Made by a program: the position numbers and the translations under genes. This document shows positions 58,901 to 64,000 of a DNA stretch of 64,000 nucleotides, piece after piece (positions within the stretch are counted from its first letter, which is position 1; the number at the start of each line of letters is the position of its first letter). A model generated the notes under the pieces. The model made no database searches and was not told the origin of the DNA. It saw nothing but the letters and a program-made list of their open reading frames with translations. This DNA comes from Stomorhina lunata (Eukaryota > Arthropoda > Insecta > Diptera > Rhiniidae): the NCBI GenBank assembly GCA_933228675.1, contig OW121741.1, positions 20,676,875 to 20,740,874 of the forward strand, read 5' to 3'.

Positions 58901-61461
58901 TTTTCTATAGAAAAATTAAGTTTTTCTATAGAAAAATTAAGTTTTTCTATAGAAAAATTAAGTTTTTCTATAGAAAAATTAAGTTTTTCTATAGAAAAAT
59001 TAAGTTTTTCTATAGAAAAATTAAGTTTTTCTATAGAAAAATTAAGTTTTTCTATAGAAAAATTAAGTTTTTCTATAGAAAAATTAAGTTTTTCTATAGA
59101 AAAATTAAGTTTTTCTATAGAAAAATTAAGTTTTTCTATAGAAAAATTAAGTTTTTCTATAGAAAAATTAAGTTTTTCTATAGAAAAATTAAGTTTTTCT
59201 ATAGAAAAATTAAGTTTTTCTATAGAAAAATTAAGTTTTTCTATAGAAAAATTAAGTTTTTCTATAGAAAAATTAAGTTTTTCTATAGAAAAATTAAGTT
59301 TTTCTATAGAAAAATTAAGTTTTTCTATAGAAAAATTAAGTTTTTCTATAGAAAAATTAAGTTTTTCTATAGAAAAATTAAGTTTTTCTATAGAAAAATT
59401 AAGTTTTTCTATAGAAAAATTAAGTTTTTCTATAGAAAAATTAAGTTTTTCTATAGAAAAATTAAGTTTTTCTATAGAAAAATTAAGTTTTTCTATAGAA
59501 AAATTAAGTTTTTCTATAGAAAAATTAAGTTTTTCTATAGAAAAATTAAGTTTTTCTATAGAAAAATTAAGTTTTTCTATAGAAAAATTAAGTTTTTCTA
59601 TAGAAAAATTAAGTTTTTCTATAGAAAAATTAAGTTTTTCTATAGAAGAATTAAGTTTTTCTATAGAAAAATTAAATTTTTCTATAGAAAAATTAAGTTT
59701 TTCTATAGAAAAATTAAGTTTTTCTATAGAAAAATTAAGTCTTTCTATAGAAAAATTAAGTCTTTCTATAGAAAAAAATTAAGTTTTTCTATAGAAAAAT
59801 TAAGTTTTTCTATAGAAAAATTAAGTTTTTCTATAGAAAAATTAAGTTTTTCTATAGAAAAATTAAGTTTTTCTATAGGAAAATTAAGTTTTTCTATATA
59901 AAAATTAAGTTTTTCTATAGAAAAATTAAGTTTTTCTATAGAAAAATTAAGTTTTTCTATAGAAAAATTAAGTTTTTCTATAGAAAAATTAAGTTTTTTC
60001 TATAGAAAAATTAAGTTTTTCTATAGAAAAATTAAGTTTTTCTATAGAAAAATTAAGTTTTTCTATAGAAAAATTAAGTTTTTCTATAGAAAAATTAAGT
60101 TTTTCTATAGAAAAATTAAGTTTTTCTATAGAAAAATTAAGTTTTTCTATAGAAAAATTAAGTTTTTCTATAGAAAAATTAAGTTTTTCAATAGAAAAAT
60201 TAAGTTTTTCTATAGAAAAATTAAGTTTTTCTATAGAAAAATTAAGTTTTTCTATAGAAAAATTAAGTTTTTCTATAGAAAAATTAAGTTTTTCTATAGA
60301 AAAATTAAGTTTTTCTATAGAAAAATTAAGTTTTTCTATAGAAAAATTAAGTTTTTCTATAGAAAAATTAAGTTTTTCTATAGAAAAATTAAGTTTTTCT
60401 ATAGAAAAATTAAGTTTTTCTATAGAAAAATTAAGTTTTTCTATAGAAAAATTAAGTTTTTCTATAGAAAAATTAAGTTTTTCTATAGAAAAATTATGTT
60501 TTTCTATAGAAAAATTAAGTTTTTCTATAGAAAAATTAAGTTTTTCTATAGAAAAATTAAGTTTTTCTATAGAAAAATTAAGTTTTTCTATAGAAAAATT
60601 AAGTTTTTCTATAGAAAAATTAAGTTTTTCTATAGAAAAATTAAGTTTTTCTATAGAAAAATTAAGTTTTTCTATAGAAAAATTAAGTTTTTCTATAGAA
60701 AAATTAAGTTTTTCTATAGAAAAATTAAGTTTTTCTATAGAAAAATTAAGTTTTTCTATAGATAAATTAAGTTTTTCTATAGATAAATTAAGTTTTTCTA
60801 TAGAAAAATTAAGTTTTTCTATAGAAAAATTAAGTTTTTCTATAGAAAAATTAAGTTTTTCTATAGAAAAATTAAGTTTTTCTATAGAAAAATTAAGTTT
60901 TTCTATAGAAAAATTAAGTTTTTCTATAGAAAAATTAAGTTTTTCTATAGAAAAATTAAGTTTTTCTATAGAAAAATTAAGTTTTTCTATAGAAAAATTA
61001 AGTTTTTCTATAGAAAAATTAAGTTTTTCTATAGAAAAATTAAGTTTTTCTATAGAAAAATTAAGTTTTCTATAGAAAAATTAAGTTTTTCTATAGAAAA
61101 ATTAAGTTTTTCTATAGAAAAATTAAGTTTTTCTATAGAAAAATTAAGTTTTTCTATAGAAAAATTAAGTTTTTCTATAGAAAAATTAAGTTTTTCTATA
61201 GAAAAATTAAGTTTTTCTATAGAAAAATTAAGTTTTTCTATAGAAAAATTAAGTTTTTCTATAAAAATTATTATTTTTTTTAGAGAAAAATTAAGTTTTC
61301 TATAGAAAAATTAAGTTTTTCTATAGAAAAATTAAGTTTTTCTATTGAAAAATTAAGTTTTTCTATAGAAAAATTAAGTTTTTCTATAGAAAAATTAAGT
61401 TTTTCTATAGAAAAATTAAGTTTTTCTATAGAAAAATTAAGTTTTTTTATAGAAAAATTAA
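55998..61461. repeat. 21-bp satellite with CTATAG core, about 260 copies
   Basis: Each unit is TTAAG followed by TTTTTCTATAGAAAAA, so a 16-bp palindrome makes up most of it. T5 and A5 tracts alternate every 10-11 bp. Variant units are rare: TTAAGG with CTGTAG clusters near 56.29-56.37 and 57.38-57.46 kb, CTATAAAA at 57078 and 58044, five consecutive CTATAGCAAAA units near 58.65-58.75 kb and two CTATAGATAAA units near 60.76-60.79 kb. Because 21 is a multiple of three and the unit lacks a stop in one frame, a 1291-codon frame appears; it is not a gene. The right edge (61.26-61.46 kb) is decayed. Confidence 0.98.
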
Positions 61462-61499
61462 AAATTTCTTAAAATAATTTTACTCCTCAAAATGATTTG

Positions 61500-62470
61500 A
61501 AATTTTTAATGCAAGTCTCTTTCAATTTATCAGGTATTTAACAGTCTCAACTTCTCTATTTCAATTATCTCATCAAAAGCCTTAACACTCAATCCCCACC
61601 CCCTTTTTGAGAAATTTATATAACATATGCAGTTAACTCTGCCTTCCTGATGCTAACTTTTGTTTCTTTTCCCAGCTTTAGGCTTGTGAAATTTGAGTTT
61701 CCTACCTTTTGAACATTAACATGGTAACAAAAGGAAAGAAAGGAGGAAATGTTAAGGGAATTTGCTGCCTATTTGTTTCGTTTACTTACATGTTTGCATA
61801 TTAAGTATCTTTGGATGGAGATTAATAGGAAAATTGTTAAAAAATTTCCAAGAACTCCCAACTCTATCTGTGAAAAAAAGCCACAGTTATGTAAATTTGT
61901 GGAAATGAAAGATAGCTTAGATCAAGATTATTGAATACCATAGAATTTTAGTTATTTGGTTAAATCTGACTTCAATTTAGTTTGAAATTGACAAACATTT
62001 TGAAATCTATTCTTATTTTTGAAACTATCATAATTAAATGTATGTCGCTCATAATTGATTTAGAGCTTAATTTGCAAATATATGCAGATGATTTGGTTTG
62101 TTTTATACATTTAAGTCCTAAGTCTTTAATTTGCTTTAAATATGATCTAAGAGGTTTTTATTAGCAAAAGTTATATCCCTCCGCAAAAAAGCACTTGAAT
62201 TGTATTCAAAGCAAAGTATAAGTAGATGAAAACTGAAAAATGTTTGCTTTTGTTCAGTCGATAATCTACGCTTTTATGAACATAATTCTGAAAAATTTTG
62301 TTTGTAAATTTAGTAATAATGCGAGGTTATCGATCTGTCTAAATTCGGGATAACCAACCATCGAAATGCGTCGAGTAATTTTGGTTTCACCGCAAACCAT
62401 TTTTGGCTTTTTATCAATAAATTGGTCTGTTACAATAATAAATAAATGTAACAGATTTGGGATCAAATGC
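61500..62470 (+). repeat. Dispersed module, copy 2
   Basis: The first part (61510-61745) resembles 53150-53350: CTTAACACTCAATCCCC, TTTTGTTTCTTTTCCCAG, TTTAGGCTTGTGAAATTTGA and CTACCTTTTGAAC. The second part (62310-62465) matches 53986-54290 more clearly. Between them (61745-62255) is AT-rich DNA with two 60-codon frames that have no recognisable motif. Confidence 0.65.
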
Positions 62471-62529
62471 GAATAGTCATTCTTTTTGAATAATATCTAC
62501 ATCCCGACAATTTTGTTATTTTTTGAAAA

Positions 62530-63245
62530 ATGTTTATATTGAAAAATTTTCTATAGAAAAATTATTGTATTGAAAATTTTTCGGTAGAAAAATTTTTATA
62601 TTGAAAATATTTCTGTTGAAAAATTTTTATATTGAAAATATTTCTATAGAAATTTTTTTTTTATTGAAAACTTTTCTATAGAAAAATTTTAATATTAAAA
62701 ATTTTTTATAGAAAAATTTGTATATAGAAATATTTTTTTGTTGTACATTTTTCTAAAAAATTTTTTTTTTTAATTTTCTTATGAAAAATTTTTATTTTGA
62801 AAATTTTTCTAAAGAAAAATTTTTATTTTGAAAATATTTCTATAGAAAATTTTTTTATTGAAAACTTTTCTATAGGAAGATTTTAATATTGAAAATTTTC
62901 TATAGAAAAATGTTAATATTGAAAATTTTTTCTAGAAAAACTTTTATATTAAAAATTCTTTTTATAGAAAATTTTTTATATAGAAATATTTCTTTAGTGA
63001 ACATTTTTCTATAGAAAAAATTGTTATAGAAAAATGTTTTTCTATAGAAAAAATTTTTACAGAAAAATATTTTTCTATACAAAAAATTTTTATAGAAAAA
63101 TATTTTTCTATAGAAAAAATTTTTATAAAAAAAAAATTTTTATAGAAAAAATTTTTATGGAAAAAAATTTTTTATAGAAAAAATTTTTATAGAAAAAAAT
63201 TTTTTATAGAAAAAATTTTTATAGAAAAATTTGTAAATTTAAAAT
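62530..63245. repeat. Degenerate CTATAG-core array
   Basis: Decayed units of about 30 bp of the type AAAATTTTTCTATAGAAAAA plus TTTTTATATTG on the left. From about 63010 they pass into shorter units built on TTTTTATAGAAAAAA. It looks like an old relative of satellite C. Confidence 0.85.
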
Positions 63246-63259
63246 TTTTCTATAACTTA

Positions 63260-64000
63260 ACGAAACAGCAGCCAGTTTCCTTTAACATTGCTAATGCCAT
63301 TTGTTTCTATTTTCCAATTCAAAAGTTAACAAATCAAATCATTTGAAAATATTAGAAGCCTGAAATAGAAATAAAATTTTGCCTTAAGGTATTTTACATA
63401 TAAACGAATAAGGGAAAGTTTGTAGTCCTATAAATTGATTAATATGGAAATGTTGAGTGTTTTCTTTCAATTGATAAATTCTTTAAAAAAATTTGCATAA
63501 CAATTGCATTAAGTATTTGAAATCATCTTAAATACAAAAGCTATTTCAAAATATCTTATTTATGGCAAATGTTATTTCCATCAAATGCTTTTAAGAGGAT
63601 AATTTGGCTTTATTTGTGAAATAATTTGAAATTTGATGAAAATGAAGAGATTGTAAAATTTTAAAATAGATCATAGTTACTGAATATATTATCGCTGACA
63701 TTTCTGTTAAAAGTAGCATAAGTTTATACGTATCATAGTTTTGAAGTAAATTTAGAACTAAAGTTATGAATCTATGTTTGTTAAAAAGTTTTTCGTTTCA
63801 TTTTGGAAGTAGAAAAAATATAATTACAATTGAAGGTATGTCATGTCAATTTAAACTAACCCTTAAATTAGATATACAGTATTTTCCGTACACACAATTT
63901 TCTTAACAGAAGTTTTTCCCATCGAAAATTAATTGAGCTTTCTTCATTTAGTCGTTTTCCGGAACATTTTACTAGGCGTATGATGAATGTATGTCTATCA
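63260..64000 (-). repeat. Dispersed module, inverted copy 3, running off the window
   Basis: On the minus strand the order CATCATACGCCTAGTAAAAT, ACTTTAGTTCTAAATTTAC, GCAATTGTTATGCAAATTT, AAAACACTCAACATTTCC and TGATTTGTTAACTTTTGAA matches 52590-53350. The copy runs into the window edge. Confidence 0.65.

Noticed and set aside
56026..59901. Open frame of 1291 codons (repeated YRKIKFF), and a shorter one at 60496-60765
   Set aside because: The 21-bp unit is a multiple of three and lacks a stop in this frame. There is no gene context, and one indel in the array ends it.
55998..61461. TTCTATAGAA as a STAT-type site (TTC-N4-GAA)
   Set aside because: It fits only the lower-affinity four-base spacing and arises automatically from the palindrome. 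No gene nearby suggests regulation.

Overview
The window looks like repeat-dominated, very AT-rich heterochromatin from a fly genome, probably a calyptrate such as a blow fly or house-fly relative. That assignment rests on DINE-1-like Helentron derivatives (hairpin 5' end, GTCY microsatellite, 3' hairpin followed by CTTACTTG), introns of 60-90 bp and the base composition; it is inference. Only one ordinary gene is credible: a 61-residue secreted peptide on the minus strand at 21080-21265, with its own TATA box and AATAAA signal. The very long open frames at 7.5-11.5 kb and 56-60 kb are satellite DNA without stop codons, not genes.

Left third (1-27 kb): an 11-bp satellite (0.77-1.55 kb), a 31-bp satellite (2.6-3.7 kb), a degenerate array of about 160 bp period (3.7-4.6 and 5.9-7.6 kb), a 3.8-kb 10-bp satellite (7.58-11.37 kb), a 115-bp array (12.2-14.3 kb), an array of two alternating monomers (15.0-17.1 kb), a 195-bp array (18.8-19.8 kb), the peptide gene, a second 11-bp satellite (21.9-23.3 kb) and a second 31-bp satellite (24.5-26.6 kb).

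Middle (27-49 kb): a 23-bp satellite is split cleanly by a 2.54-kb DINE-1-like element. A decayed LINE follows, then a second copy of the same element broken by a tRNA-derived SINE, a mariner-like remnant and a Helitron-like element. After a long AT-rich stretch come two adjacent foldback MITEs, another small DINE-1-like element, and a second Helitron-like copy. That copy contains a 4.3-kb TIR DNA transposon with CAC...GTG ends, TAA target duplication, very long TIRs and a three-exon RNase H-fold transposase carrying one frameshift.

Right third (49-64 kb): a third 31-bp satellite, a 5.5-kb 21-bp satellite and a degenerate array are separated by diverged direct and inverted copies of one low-copy module.

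The unifying observation is that six arrays up to 60 kb apart, with different periods and spacers, share the 14-bp palindrome TTTTCTATAGAAAA. Most unit lengths (10, 11, 11, 21, 31, 31, 31) lie near whole numbers of DNA helical turns. The best candidates for something undescribed are this palindrome-centred satellite superfamily and the 4.3-kb transposon. All similarity statements were made by eye, without alignment or database search.
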